Part shown: in pieces, positions 1 to 8,223 of the stretch
Layout of the letters: every line of letters starts with the position of its first letter
Position numbering within the stretch: position 1 is the stretch's first letter
Assembly: GCA_963717375.1 (NCBI GenBank)
Contig: OY970329.1
Span: forward strand, 2,666,001-2,730,000
Reading direction: 5' to 3'
Source: VRUE01 sp963717375
GTDB taxonomy: Bacteria; Actinomycetota; Thermoleophilia; Solirubrobacterales; 70-9
Length of the DNA stretch: 64,000 nt
Notes under the pieces: generated by a model
What the model was told of the DNA's origin: nothing
Database searches by the model: none
The model's input: only the letters and a program-made list of their open reading frames with translations
Translations under genes and position numbers: made by a program

Positions 1-2
1 TG

Positions 3-968
3 ACCGTGATGCCCTACATGCACGTCAACAAAGTGCTGTTCGAGGGCAAGCGCGCGGTCGGGGTCGAGGCGACCCAACTCGGCCAGGCGCAGGAGCTGCG
101 CGCCGAGCGCGAGGTGATCCTCTGCGGCGGCGCCTACAACTCGCCGAAGCTGCTGATGCTCTCCGGCGTCGGCCCGGCCGAACACCTGGCGATGCGCGAA
201 ATCGAGCTGCTGCTCGACCAGCCGGCCGTCGGCGAGAACCTCGGCGACCACCCGGCCACTTACACCGTCTTCACCACGCCCGAGCCCGAGAGCCTGCTGG
301 CCGCCCTGGAGCCCGCGGCGATGGCCGAGTTCGAGGCCTCTCAGACCGGCCCCTTCGCCTCCAACCTGGCCGAGTCGGGCGGCTTCGCCCGGGTCGGCGC
401 CGGCGCCGAGGCACCCGACGTGCAGTTCCACTTCGCGCCGATCCACATCGTCGAAGAGGGGATGGGGGACCCGCAGGCACACGGGGTCTGGGTCTCGCCC
501 TGCCTGCTCACGGCCGAGAGCCGTGGCTCGGTGCGGCTCGCCTCCAACGACCCGAGCGCGATGCCGATCATCCGCAACGCCTTCTACGAGGCCGAGGCCG
601 ACATGTCACGGATGATCGACGCGGTGCGTCTGGCGGCGGAGATCTCCGCCCAGCCGTCGCTCAAGCCCTACTGTGCCGAGCCCTTCACCGGCCCCGCCGA
701 TGACTCCGACGATGCCCTGCGTGCCCACATCGCCGAGACCACCTACGAGATCTACCACCCGGTCGGCACCTGCGCGATCGGCTCGGTGGTCGACTCGGAG
801 CTGCGGGTCGAGGGGCTCGAGGCGCTGCGCGTCGTCGACGCCTCGGTGATGCCAACCGTGCCCCGCGGCAATACCAACGCGCCGACGATCGCGATCGCCG
901 AGCGCGCCGCCGACCTGATCCGCCATGGCAAGCCGGTCGCGGCGGATGAGCTCGCCGCGCAGACCTGA
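3..968 (+). CDS. GMC family FAD-dependent oxidoreductase, 5' truncated by window edge
   Basis: This is the C-terminal part of a glucose-methanol-choline oxidoreductase, a flavoenzyme that oxidises alcohols or polyols. The reading frame is open to the window edge, so the FAD-binding N-terminus lies outside and the true start is not seen. Family marks visible are the second GMC signature (CGGAYNSPKLLMLSGVGP), the active-site His region YHPVGTCAIG and the C-terminal GNTNAPTIAIAERAADLI, which carries the second active-site residue (Asn). Family members are usually about 500-550 residues, so roughly 200 residues are missing. The substrate cannot be told from the sequence. Confidence 0.9.
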   Translation, partial: TVMPYMHVNKVLFEGKRAVGVEATQLGQAQELRAEREVILCGGAYNSPKLLMLSGVGPAEHLAMREIELLLDQPAVGENLGDHPATYTVFTTPEPESLLAALEPAAMAEFEASQTGPFASNLAESGGFARVGAGAEAPDVQFHFAPIHIVEEGMGDPQAHGVWVSPCLLTAESRGSVRLASNDPSAMPIIRNAFYEAEADMSRMIDAVRLAAEISAQPSLKPYCAEPFTGPADDSDDALRAHIAETTYEIYHPVGTCAIGSVVDSELRVEGLEALRVVDASVMPTVPRGNTNAPTIAIAERAADLIRHGKPVAADELAAQT

Positions 969-999
969 GCGAATCCGCGAGACGGCCGGCCCGGCCTCC

Positions 1000-1005
1000 T
1001 ACACT
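1000..1005 (+). promoter_or_regulatory. Candidate -10 element TACACT, leaderless
   Basis: TACACT lies six bases upstream of the ATG at 1012. A transcript from this element would begin at or next to the start codon. No Shine-Dalgarno sequence is visible. Confidence 0.55.
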
Positions 1006-1011
1006 TGACCG

Positions 1012-1380
1012 ATGGCCAAGGAGCCTGAGGTCGACTCCACCTTCACGCTTTACCGGCGTGGCATCGAGCTGCTCGAGGAGGAGGACTTCGAGGAGGCCGC
1101 CGCGCCGCTGGAGGAGGCGGCGCGACGGGCGCCGGAGAAGGCCTCGGTGCGCGAGGCGCTGGGCCGCGCCTACTTTCGCTCCGGACGTTTCGCCGCCGCT
1201 GCGGTTGAGTTCAAGGCCGTGGTCGAGCGCCACCAGGTCAACGACTACGCCCACTTCTGCCTCGGCCGGGCGCTGGCCAAGACGGGGGAGACCGAGCGCG
1301 CCCGTCACCACCTGGCGCTCGCCTCCAACCTGCGGCCCGACCGTCGCGAATACAGCTTCTACCTGGCGATGCTGACCTAG
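1012..1380 (+). CDS. Small TPR-repeat protein
   Basis: This 122-residue protein is made almost entirely of tetratricopeptide-like helical hairpins. Acidic helices (LLEEEDFEEAAAPLEEAARRAP) are followed by ALGRAYFRSGRFAAAAVEF and HFCLGRALAKTGETERARHHL, giving about three repeats. TPR solenoids bind other proteins, and no catalytic motif is present. The ATG at 1012 is preceded by a TACACT hexamer and no ribosome-binding site, so it may be translated from a leaderless message. It stands alone between the GMC gene and the convergent histidine kinase gene. The partner is unknown. Confidence 0.8.
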   Translation: MAKEPEVDSTFTLYRRGIELLEEEDFEEAAAPLEEAARRAPEKASVREALGRAYFRSGRFAAAAVEFKAVVERHQVNDYAHFCLGRALAKTGETERARHHLALASNLRPDRREYSFYLAMLT

Positions 1381-1386
1381 GGGGCC

Positions 1387-3096
1387 TCAGGCCGCTTTTT
1401 CGCCCTTTTCCTCGCGGTGGAGGGCTGGGAGGACGGCGATGATCGTGGCGCCCCTTCCCGGCGCGCTCTCCAGCTCCAACGTTCCGCCGGCGAGGGCGAC
1501 GCGTTCGCGCATGCCGATCAGGCCGAAGCCGTCGGTCCTCGCGTTCGGGTCGAAGCCCCGTCCGCGATCGGATACCCGCAGGCGGAGTTTCTCGCCGCTC
1601 TCGATCACCTCGACTTTTGCCCGGTCGGTGTGCCCGTGGTGGGCGGCGTTGTTGAGGGCCTCCTGGACCAGCCGGTAGGCGGCATCCTCGATCTCGCCGA
1701 CCAGCCGGTGCTCGGTGCGGCCGGAGTGAAAGGCGATGTCGAGGTCGAGGTCGACCCCGATTGTGCCGCTGGCGGTGAGGCGTTCGGCGAGGGCTTCGAG
1801 CGCCGCGCCCAGCCCCAGCTCGTCGAGCGTCGTCGGCCGTAGATCGGCGATCAGGCGGCGCATCTCGGCGATCGCGCTATCGGTCTGCTCGATTCCCTGC
1901 GCCAGTAGCCGGTCGGTCTCCTCGGTGTCGCTGCGCCGCGCGGCCGAGAGCAGCACGCGCAGGCCGGCGAGGCTCTGCAGCGATTCGTCGTGCAGCTCGC
2001 GCGCCCAGCGGCCGCGCTCGCGCTCGGTCGCGGCGATGCTTTCGCGAGTGCGTTCCTCGGCGATCGATTGCGCGGTGGCGACGGCGATCGCGGCGCTGGT
2101 CCCGAAGGAGACGAGGTCCTGCTCGTCCTCGCTGCTGAAGCCCTGGTCCCTGCCCAGGGGGTCGAGTGCGACGAGGACGCCGAGGGCCTCGCCGCGGAAG
2201 ACGAGCGGGACGAGCAGGGCGGTGACGCCGGCCTCTGGGCGGCTGGGCCGTGCCAGCAGGCTCGGGTCGAGGTCGATCACCCGGCGTGGCTCCTTGGCTT
2301 CGAAGACCTGGCCGGGGATCGAGCCGGCAATCGGGATCCGCGCCTCGGTGACCGGGCCTTCGCGCTCGCCGGCGAGTGACGCCGGCGCCAGTTCGTCGCG
2401 CTCGCGGAGCAGGATCAGCAGCGAGCGGGCTTCGACCAGGGCCCGGCCGCGCTTGACGACGATCTCCAGGATCCGGTCGAGGTCGGTCTCGCCGCCGACG
2501 GCGCGGGCGATCTCGGTCGTCGCTTCGAGCCGGTGCACGGCCCGCTCCATCTCCTCGCCGTGGCTGGCGACGCTGCGATAGAGGCGGGCGTTCTCGACCG
2601 CGATCGCCACCCACTCGGCGAGGATCACCGCCGACTGCTCGTCGGCCTCGTCGAACTCGCCCTCCTGCTTCTCGGTCAGGTAGAGGTTGCCCCAGGCGTG
2701 GCCGCGAATCATCACCGGCACGCCGAGGAAGTTGGACATCGGCGGGTGGCCGGGGGGGAAGCCGTAGGACCGGGGGTGGCTGCCGACGTCGCCGAGGCGC
2801 AGCGGCCGCGGCTGCTCGATCAGCAGGCCAAGGATGCCCCGCCCGCGCGGCAGGTTGCCGATCGTGCGGCGCGCCTCCTCGTCGATGCCGTGAGTGATGA
2901 AGCGCTCCAGCTCGTGGCGGTCCTCGTCGAGCACGCCGAGCGCCGCGTAGCGCGCCCCGGTCAGCTCGCAGGCCACCTCGAGCATGCGCCGGAAGATGAC
3001 CTCAGGATCGAGCTCCGCCACGAGGCCACGGCCGACATCGATCAGCTCCCTCAGGCGGGGCTCGTCCAAAGCCCCGCTGTCATAACCCTGTGCCAT
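1387..3096 (-). CDS. GAF-domain sensor histidine kinase (NarL/DevS class)
   Basis: This 569-residue soluble sensor kinase has two GAF domains, at about residues 25-170 and 190-345. A HisKA_3 dimerisation domain follows with the phospho-acceptor in RELHDESLQSLAGLR (His369). The HATPase_c domain has the N-box EALNNAAHHGH, the G1 box DRGRGFDP and the G2 box GFGLIGMRERVALAGG. No transmembrane segment is visible, so the signal is probably cytoplasmic, such as a redox or gas ligand as in DevS/DosS-type kinases. That ligand assignment is an inference. GGAGGTGGG precedes the ATG. The gene is divergent from the LuxR-type regulator at 3231, its probable partner. Confidence 0.9.
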   Translation of the reverse strand: MAQGYDSGALDEPRLRELIDVGRGLVAELDPEVIFRRMLEVACELTGARYAALGVLDEDRHELERFITHGIDEEARRTIGNLPRGRGILGLLIEQPRPLRLGDVGSHPRSYGFPPGHPPMSNFLGVPVMIRGHAWGNLYLTEKQEGEFDEADEQSAVILAEWVAIAVENARLYRSVASHGEEMERAVHRLEATTEIARAVGGETDLDRILEIVVKRGRALVEARSLLILLRERDELAPASLAGEREGPVTEARIPIAGSIPGQVFEAKEPRRVIDLDPSLLARPSRPEAGVTALLVPLVFRGEALGVLVALDPLGRDQGFSSEDEQDLVSFGTSAAIAVATAQSIAEERTRESIAATERERGRWARELHDESLQSLAGLRVLLSAARRSDTEETDRLLAQGIEQTDSAIAEMRRLIADLRPTTLDELGLGAALEALAERLTASGTIGVDLDLDIAFHSGRTEHRLVGEIEDAAYRLVQEALNNAAHHGHTDRAKVEVIESGEKLRLRVSDRGRGFDPNARTDGFGLIGMRERVALAGGTLELESAPGRGATIIAVLPALHREEKGEKAA

Positions 3097-3230
3097 TGCG
3101 AGCCCACCTCCGAGCTTTTGGCATGTCCATGCTACCGCTCGTCGGGCCTTTTGCTCAGAGCAAACTGATTAGGTGTAATTCGCGGGAAAACCCCGATGGC
3201 GAGAGCGTTCGCGCCGGGTTAGATGAAGTA

Positions 3231-3935
3231 ATGACAGACAGCTACGAGACCGCAGGCGCCGCTAACCTCGCGACCGTGACGGCCGATGCGGTTCCGGACC
3301 GCTCGCAGGAGACCACGACGATCGTCCTCGCTGACGACCACACCGTGATCCGCAACGCCCTGCGCATGCTGCTCGACGCCGAGCCGGGCTTCGAGGTGGT
3401 CGCCGAGGCCGGAGACGCCGAGGCCGCGCTGCGCTACGTGCGCGGCCACAAACCGACCGTGCTCCTGCTCGACCTAAACATGCCGGGGCGCTCCAGCCTC
3501 GACGCGGTGCCGGAGATCCTCGAGGTCTCGCCGCAGACCGAGATCGTCGTCCTGACGATGCAGAACGAGCCCGCCTTCGCCCGCCGGGCGCTGCAGGCGG
3601 GGGTGCGCGGCTACGTCCTCAAGGAGGCCGCCGACGCCGAGCTGGTGCAGGCGGTGCGCAGCGCCGCCGCCGGCGACACTTACTTGCAGCCGGCGCTCGG
3701 CGCCAGGCTTGCGGCCGGGGCCGAGGCGCGCCAGGCCGACGAGCTGAGCGAGCGCGAGCGCGATGTCCTGCAGCTGATCGCCCTTGGCCACACCAACGCT
3801 GAGGTGGCGGAGAAGCTCTTCATCAGCATCCGCACGGTGGAGAGCCATCGCGCCCACATCCAGCAGAAGCTGCGCCTCTCAAGCCGCGCCGAGCTGGTCC
3901 GCTACGCGCTCGAGCGCGGCTTGATCGAAACCTGA
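3231..3935 (+). CDS. NarL/LuxR-family response regulator
   Basis: This 234-residue response regulator has a receiver domain at about residues 29-145 with the acidic pocket ADDH and the phospho-acceptor Asp81 in LLLDLNMPG. A LuxR-type helix-turn-helix follows at about 170-228 (LSERERDVLQLIALGHTNAEVAEKL). I chose the ATG at 3231 because the open frame upstream (from 3090) runs into the divergent kinase gene and codes for no recognisable domain. A hexamer TTAGAT lies six bases before this ATG. The divergent gene for a HisKA_3 kinase is the natural partner. Confidence 0.9.
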   Translation: MTDSYETAGAANLATVTADAVPDRSQETTTIVLADDHTVIRNALRMLLDAEPGFEVVAEAGDAEAALRYVRGHKPTVLLLDLNMPGRSSLDAVPEILEVSPQTEIVVLTMQNEPAFARRALQAGVRGYVLKEAADAELVQAVRSAAAGDTYLQPALGARLAAGAEARQADELSERERDVLQLIALGHTNAEVAEKLFISIRTVESHRAHIQQKLRLSSRAELVRYALERGLIET

Positions 3936-3955
3936 GGCTGGATCCTCTTATGGAG

Positions 3956-3978
3956 TCCCGCTCACCTAAGTAGCGGGA
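3956..3978. terminator. Hairpin between convergent genes
   Basis: TCCCGCT (3956-3962) pairs with AGCGGGA (3972-3978) across a nine-base loop. It sits between the converging response regulator and secreted protein genes and overlaps the stop codon of the latter. There is no T-run, so a terminator role is tentative. Confidence 0.35.
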
Positions 3979-4666
3979 TCACGCAGCGGAATTTGTGGGC
4001 GTTGGTTGAGCCGGTTGAAGCGATGACACCTGCCGGCGACACGAGTCCGACGCTGAAGGTGCCTGGTCCCGTATAGCTCGTGATGTCGCTCGACCACTCT
4101 TCGCCGCTGTCAAGAGCCACCCCAGGCTGCTGCGCGAAAGCCGCCAACTGCAGCGCCTCCGGCAGCGTCCCGCCCTGAACCGCGCAGGAGTTGGCCGCGG
4201 CCGACGCGCTCACCGCCGTTTCGCTCGGCGAGCTCTGCCAGCAGGCGCCGGCGAAGGCCAGGGTGCCGGGCAGGCAGCCCGCTTCGTGGCCGTTGACGGA
4301 CTGGGCCGTGATCGCGTTGACGGCGTTGAGGGCGGTTTGGGCGTCGGTCGCGCTCCTGGCGACGTCGGCGGTTTCGGCGTGAGCGGCGTTCGGCACCTGG
4401 CCGAGGCTGAGCTCGTCGATTTCGGCGCCGGTGATCAAGACGCCCTTCTGGCCATCGCCGGCCGCCTGCAGGACGCCTGGCTTCAGCCGGTTCGCCGGGA
4501 TCGAGTGCGGCTTCAGGCGGTTGCCGGGCAGCGATTTCACTTTCACCGTCCTGCCATCGACCTTTGCCTTCTTCGCCGCGTAGACCGTGCCGCCGAGGGC
4601 GACGAACAGCGCTAAAGCCGCGATCCCCAGTGCCGGCGACGGTAGGCGTTTTCCCTGTCTCATCAT
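3962..4666 (-). CDS. Secreted protein of unknown function with Thermoleophilia-type signal region
   Basis: This 234-residue protein begins with a signal or anchor sequence (residues about 9-31, LPSPALGIAALALFVALGG followed by TVYAAKK). A Lys/Pro-rich stretch with two similar units (GNRLKPHSIP, ANRLKPGVL) follows, then an Ala-rich segment (about 85-125). The C-terminal domain has three or four cysteines (GCLPG, GACWQ, NSCAV, RCVIP). The N-terminus is of a kind I associate with many exported proteins of Thermoleophilia. The function is unknown. The C-terminal half could be a lectin-like or beta-sandwich fold, but I cannot support a family. GGGGGAG precedes the ATG pair. Confidence 0.7.
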   Translation of the reverse strand: MMRQGKRLPSPALGIAALALFVALGGTVYAAKKAKVDGRTVKVKSLPGNRLKPHSIPANRLKPGVLQAAGDGQKGVLITGAEIDELSLGQVPNAAHAETADVARSATDAQTALNAVNAITAQSVNGHEAGCLPGTLAFAGACWQSSPSETAVSASAAANSCAVQGGTLPEALQLAAFAQQPGVALDSGEEWSSDITSYTGPGTFSVGLVSPAGVIASTGSTNAHKFRCVIPLLR

Positions 4667-4728
4667 CTCCCCCTTCGGTCAGAACGGCTTGCGGCGGCGA
4701 GCCTAGCCACGGCCCGGGGGAGAGCCAA

Positions 4729-4754
4729 GACCGCTGGACGAAAATTCAGCGGTC
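4729..4754. terminator. Short hairpin, possible terminator of the 5328-4762 gene
   Basis: GACCGCTG (4729-4736) pairs with CAGCGGTC (4747-4754) around a ten-base A/T-rich loop, just beyond the stop of the upstream minus-strand gene. It has no U-tract. Confidence 0.3.
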
Positions 4755-4761
4755 AGTCGAT

Positions 4762-5328
4762 TCAGCGCGGGTCGGCCTGGATGCCGATCCGCTGGTCGAG
4801 ATCGCGGGCGATCTCGACCAGGGCCTCGAGGTGGGCGCCGATCGCCAGCCCGATCGCCCCGATCAGCTCGCCGTCGGATTCGCCCTCGCTCCCCGCCGGC
4901 AGCGGCGCCTCGGCCAGCAGGGCCACGATCGGCTCGGGCTCGCGCACCTGCTCGGCGACGACCCGCTCGATCGCCGCGCGATGCTCTCCCATCAACTGGG
5001 CGAGGCCGCGGATGAAGAGGCGGACCGTCATCAGCGGCGGCCCGTCCACCTTCGCCTCCAGCCAGGCCGGCACCCGTTCGACCGCGTCGGGCATGCTCGC
5101 CTGCAGCTCCGCCCGGGTCTCGGGGGCGATCGCGAGCTGGGCGATGACGACGCCGTGCCGTTTGACGATCTCGGTCATGTTCTCGAGGAACACTTCCTGC
5201 TCGCTCATCGGCGGCAGGTCCGGGCCGCGCAGCTCTTCCCAGCCCTCGCGGGACATCGGCGCCGCGGTGATGGCCTTCACCACGACCATCTCCATGCTCA
5301 GTGGCTGCTGGTCGGCCATCGAAGCCAT
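4762..5328 (-). CDS. Conserved-looking helical protein of unknown function
   Basis: This 188-residue, largely helical protein has no recognisable motif. Upstream the frame stays open across the opposite-strand riboswitch as far as 5583, but that stretch is riboswitch sequence read backwards. I therefore take the start at the ATG at 5328 (MASMADQQ) or the ATG at 5319 (MADQQPLSMEMVVV). The protein is rich in Glu, Ala and Leu and lacks a signal peptide or membrane segment. It is divergent from the riboswitch operon. No function is proposed. Confidence 0.6.
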   Translation of the reverse strand: MASMADQQPLSMEMVVVKAITAAPMSREGWEELRGPDLPPMSEQEVFLENMTEIVKRHGVVIAQLAIAPETRAELQASMPDAVERVPAWLEAKVDGPPLMTVRLFIRGLAQLMGEHRAAIERVVAEQVREPEPIVALLAEAPLPAGSEGESDGELIGAIGLAIGAHLEALVEIARDLDQRIGIQADPR

Positions 5329-5395
5329 TTCTTTTATCAGAGAATTCTGTCTTAACCAAAGGCGTGGGCGCCCGCTCGGCTCCCTGGGCAGCGGA

Positions 5396-5401
5396 TAGAC
5401 T
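5396..5401 (+). promoter_or_regulatory. Candidate -10 (TAGACT) for the cobalamin operon
   Basis: TAGACT lies a few bases upstream of the first conserved riboswitch bases. Transcription would start near 5408, leaving the whole aptamer in the leader RNA. Confidence 0.45.
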
Positions 5402-5407
5402 CGCCCG

Positions 5408-5608
5408 CGTAATCGGTCGGTGGTCAAGGGAAGTCCGGTGTGAAGCCGGCGCGGTCCCGCCACTGTGACCGGGTCAAGGAAGTCGCGGGCGCTCCGGCGC
5501 CGGCCACTGGGGAGGACACGGATTCCCCGGGAAGGCGCGGCCGACCACCCCGGGAGCCAGGAGACCTGTCCCCGGCCAGCCATGACAACCCTCGAGGAAA
5601 GGGTGGCT
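5408..5608 (+). ncRNA. Cobalamin (adenosylcobalamin-type) riboswitch
   Basis: The leader contains the diagnostic conserved blocks of the cobalamin aptamer in the right order. These are AAGGGAA (near 5426), CCGGTG...GCCGG, CGGTCCCGCCACTGTGA (5451-5467) and a B12 box close to consensus, GAGCCAGGAGACCTG (5554-5568). Downstream, ACCCT and AGGGT can pair around 5589-5604 and enclose the purine-rich Shine-Dalgarno GAGGAAAGG of the gene at 5612. This suggests control of translation initiation in that gene, an inference from the pairing. The element implies that the operon that follows is repressed by cobalamin and acts in corrinoid uptake. Confidence 0.93.
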
Positions 5609-5611
5609 TAA

Positions 5612-6361
5612 ATGCCAAGACTCGTTCCGTTCCGCCTGCTCGCCACGTGCGCGCTGGCCCTGTTGATAGTGCTCTCGACCGCTTCGTTCGCCGCGGCCAA
5701 GGCGCCGCGCGTCGACCTGCGCGTGGTCGGCAAGGCCGGCAGGACGCTGAGCGAACAGTTCGTCAACGCGAAGACGACGTCGATCAAGACCAGCCCGAAA
5801 GCGACCTGCCTCGGCAAGGGGACCGGTGGCAGCGGCAAGTCGGTGCAGGTCCCGGGGCCTACCGCGCTCGGCGTTCTGGGCCAGGCCTCGAAGCTGACGC
5901 CCTCGCTCCGCCCGCTGTCGATCACCGATCACTTCCTCTCCGAATTCGGCCTTGGGCTGTGCGGGATCGGCAAGTCGCAGACGACCAAAAAGCTCTCCTG
6001 GTACCTCAAGGTCAACCACAAGAACCCCAACAAGGGTGGCGAACTGGTCAAGCTGCACGCCGGGGACGAAGTGCTGTGGGCGCTGGAGCCCTACCCCTAC
6101 CCCGACGAGCTGGCGCTGGTTGCCCCGCACGAAGCGGAGGCGGGCAAGCCGTTCGTGGTCAGCGTCTTCTCCTATGACGACAAAGGGAAGAAGACCCCAG
6201 CTGCCGGCGTCTCGGTGACTGGCGCCGCTGCTCCCACCGGCGCTGACGGCACGACCACTGTGACGCTCTCCGCACCGGGCGTGCTTACCGCGACCGACGG
6301 CACGGACATCCCGTCCAACCAGGTCGCGGTCTGCCTCAGCGGGGCCTGCTCCGGGGGCTGA
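5612..6361 (+). CDS. Secreted DUF4430-like protein, first gene of cobalamin operon
   Basis: This 249-residue exported protein has a signal peptide at residues 1-29 (ALALLIVLSTASFAAAK). A DUF4430-like domain spans about 33-160: ALGVLGQASK resembles its early helix, and SWYLKVNHK (129-137) followed by LHAGDEVLWAL resembles its strand pair. A C-terminal Ig-like/carboxypeptidase-regulatory-like beta module spans about 170-240. Four cysteines (66, 117, 241, 246) could form two disulfides. No membrane anchor is seen, so it may be released or held by partners. DUF4430 resembles the C-terminal beta-domain of animal transcobalamins. With the riboswitch in front of it, extracellular corrinoid binding is the likely role, which is an inference. 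Confidence 0.75.
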   Translation: MPRLVPFRLLATCALALLIVLSTASFAAAKAPRVDLRVVGKAGRTLSEQFVNAKTTSIKTSPKATCLGKGTGGSGKSVQVPGPTALGVLGQASKLTPSLRPLSITDHFLSEFGLGLCGIGKSQTTKKLSWYLKVNHKNPNKGGELVKLHAGDEVLWALEPYPYPDELALVAPHEAEAGKPFVVSVFSYDDKGKKTPAAGVSVTGAAAPTGADGTTTVTLSAPGVLTATDGTDIPSNQVAVCLSGACSGG

Positions 6362-6364
6362 TCG

Positions 6365-7282
6365 ATGCGGGGCCGCGGCACTGCGGTTGCGAGCGCGCTG
6401 CTCTTCGCGGCGGCGCTCGTTACCGCGGGCTGCGGTCTCGGCCCCGGCAAGGGGCTCGGCGACGTCGAGCTGACGGTGACGCGGGACTACGGGACCGTGC
6501 CCGTGCTTCATCGTGAGCTCGACGACGTGACCGAATCGGACACGGTGATGCGGGCGCTCGAACGCAGCGCCGACATCACGACCCGCTACGGCGGCGGCTT
6601 CGTGCAGTCGATCGAAGGCTTGGAAGCGCAGGAGAGCGCCGGTCGCTCGCTCGACTGGCTCTTCTACGTCAACGGGGTCGAGGCGACGGTGGGCGCCGCC
6701 GACTACCAGCTGCACGGGGGGGAGTCGATCTGGTGGGACTACCGCGACTGGGGCGCGGCGATGCGGGTGCCGGCCGTGGTCGGCTCCTGGCCGCAGCCCT
6801 TCCTTGGTGGCTACGACGGGAAACGGCGAGCCGTTGCTGTCGATTGCCTCGGCGGCGGCACCGCCTGCGCCTCGGTGCGTGGCAGCCTGGAAAGCGCCGG
6901 GGTCTCCGTTGCGCCTGGGTCTCCCGACGGGGCGATTCGGGTTTTGGTCGGCCCCTGGGCGCGGGTGCGGCGCGACCCGGCAGCAGCGCAGATCGATCGT
7001 GGGCCGCAGGTCAGCGGGGTCTTCGCTGAGTTTCGAGCTGGGGCCGGCGGCTACTCGCTGCAGGCCCTCGACGAAGACGGCCGGCCGAGCCGGACCTTCG
7101 GTGCGAACGCCGGCCTGGTCGCGGCGACGCGCCGCTACGAATCGCCACCGATTTGGGTGGTCACTGGGGCCAGTGCCGCAGGGGTCGGCGCCGCGGCCGA
7201 TTTGCTCAACGCGGCCGACCTGAATGACCATTACGCGGTCGCGGTCGAAGGGGGAGAGGAGACGCCGCTTCCGTCGCGATGA
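6365..7282 (+). CDS. DUF4430-domain lipoprotein, cobalamin operon
   Basis: This 305-residue lipoprotein has a lipobox VTAGC with the lipidated Cys23. A clear DUF4430 domain lies at about residues 33-130, with SDTVMRALERS in the first helix, then LDWLFYVNGVEA (97-108) and GGESIWWDYRDW (118-129). The remaining 175 residues have no family I recognise and include a possible GxSxG-free alpha/beta region ending near VVTGASAAGVGAAADLL. It follows the secreted DUF4430 gene by three bases and overlaps the ECF T gene by four (ATGA). It is probably an outer-face substrate-capture subunit of the transporter. Confidence 0.8.
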   Translation: MRGRGTAVASALLFAAALVTAGCGLGPGKGLGDVELTVTRDYGTVPVLHRELDDVTESDTVMRALERSADITTRYGGGFVQSIEGLEAQESAGRSLDWLFYVNGVEATVGAADYQLHGGESIWWDYRDWGAAMRVPAVVGSWPQPFLGGYDGKRRAVAVDCLGGGTACASVRGSLESAGVSVAPGSPDGAIRVLVGPWARVRRDPAAAQIDRGPQVSGVFAEFRAGAGGYSLQALDEDGRPSRTFGANAGLVAATRRYESPPIWVVTGASAAGVGAAADLLNAADLNDHYAVAVEGGEETPLPSR

Positions 7283-8223
7283 GATCGCCTTTTGCCTACA
7301 CGCCGCGCCCCGGCCCGTTGCAGGCGGCCTCGCCGTCCGCTGCGATCGTCTACCTCGGCTCGCTGGTCGTGGTCGCCTTCGTCTACTCGAACCCGATCGT
7401 GCTCGCTGCGACCGGTGTCGCACTGGTCCTCGCGGGGCGCATCGCCGGGGCCCGCGCTGCCGTCCGCGCGGCGCTCTGGATGGGCTTGACGCTGGCCCTG
7501 CTGATCGTCGTCGTCAACGCCCTGGTCGTGAGCCGCGGCGAGACTGTGCTGGCGCGACTGGGGGAGTGGCCGATCCTCGGTCAGGTCGACGTGACCGCGG
7601 AGGCGATTGCCGCCGGCGCGGTCCTCGGCTTGCGCGCCGCCGTCGTAATGGTCGCCTTTGCCGTCTACTCCGCCTGCGTCGACCCCGATCGCGTCCTGCG
7701 CGCCCTACGCCCGCTGGCGGGCCGCTCGGCCCTGACCGCGACCCTGGTCTCGCGGCTCGTCCCAGTCGCCGCCGCCGACGCCGCCCGGCTGCGCGACGCC
7801 GCCCGGCTGCGGGGGCCGGGCGCGGCACCGGTCGGCAAGCCGCCGCTGGCGCGCCGGCTGCTCGCCGGCTCGCTGGACCGGGCGGTGGACGTCGCCGCGA
7901 CCTTGGAGCTGCGCGGCTACTCGCTCGATGCCCCCCGCGCCAGGAACCGCGCCAGCCGGTCCCGTTACGACGGCCGCTTCTACGCGGCCGGCGCGGCGGT
8001 TCTCGTCGCTGCGATCGGCGCGAAGCTGCTTGGCGCCGACGCCTTCGCCGAATACCCGGCGATTGAGATCGGCGCCGGAGCGACGACCCTGGTCCTCTCG
8101 ACTCTGCTGATCCTCAGCGGCCTGGTGCCGCTGCGCCGCAAGGCCCGACGTGCCCCAGCCTCACTCCTCGCAGGCTCGAGCAAGGGCGGTCGGCTCCAGG
8201 CTCCGGAGGCCACCGGTGTCTGA
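7279..8223 (+). CDS. ECF transporter T component (EcfT/CbiQ family)
   Basis: This 314-residue membrane protein has about five hydrophobic segments: residues 22-52, 62-83, 105-133, a cluster near 150-165, and two near the C-terminus at 233-251 and 262-285. The two coupling motifs of EcfT proteins are present as AARLRG (174-179) and LELRGYS (209-215), each ending in the Arg-Gly that docks on the ATPases. EcfT links the ATPase pair to the substrate-binding S component. It overlaps both neighbours, so it is translated as part of the riboswitch operon. Confidence 0.88.
   Translation: MRSPFAYTPRPGPLQAASPSAAIVYLGSLVVVAFVYSNPIVLAATGVALVLAGRIAGARAAVRAALWMGLTLALLIVVVNALVVSRGETVLARLGEWPILGQVDVTAEAIAAGAVLGLRAAVVMVAFAVYSACVDPDRVLRALRPLAGRSALTATLVSRLVPVAAADAARLRDAARLRGPGAAPVGKPPLARRLLAGSLDRAVDVAATLELRGYSLDAPRARNRASRSRYDGRFYAAGAAVLVAAIGAKLLGADAFAEYPAIEIGAGATTLVLSTLLILSGLVPLRRKARRAPASLLAGSSKGGRLQAPEATGV

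Noticed and set aside
5474..7423. A 649-codon minus-strand frame over the riboswitch and DUF4430 genes
   Set aside because: It runs antisense through the aptamer and both DUF4430 genes. The composition is Arg/Gly-rich noise.
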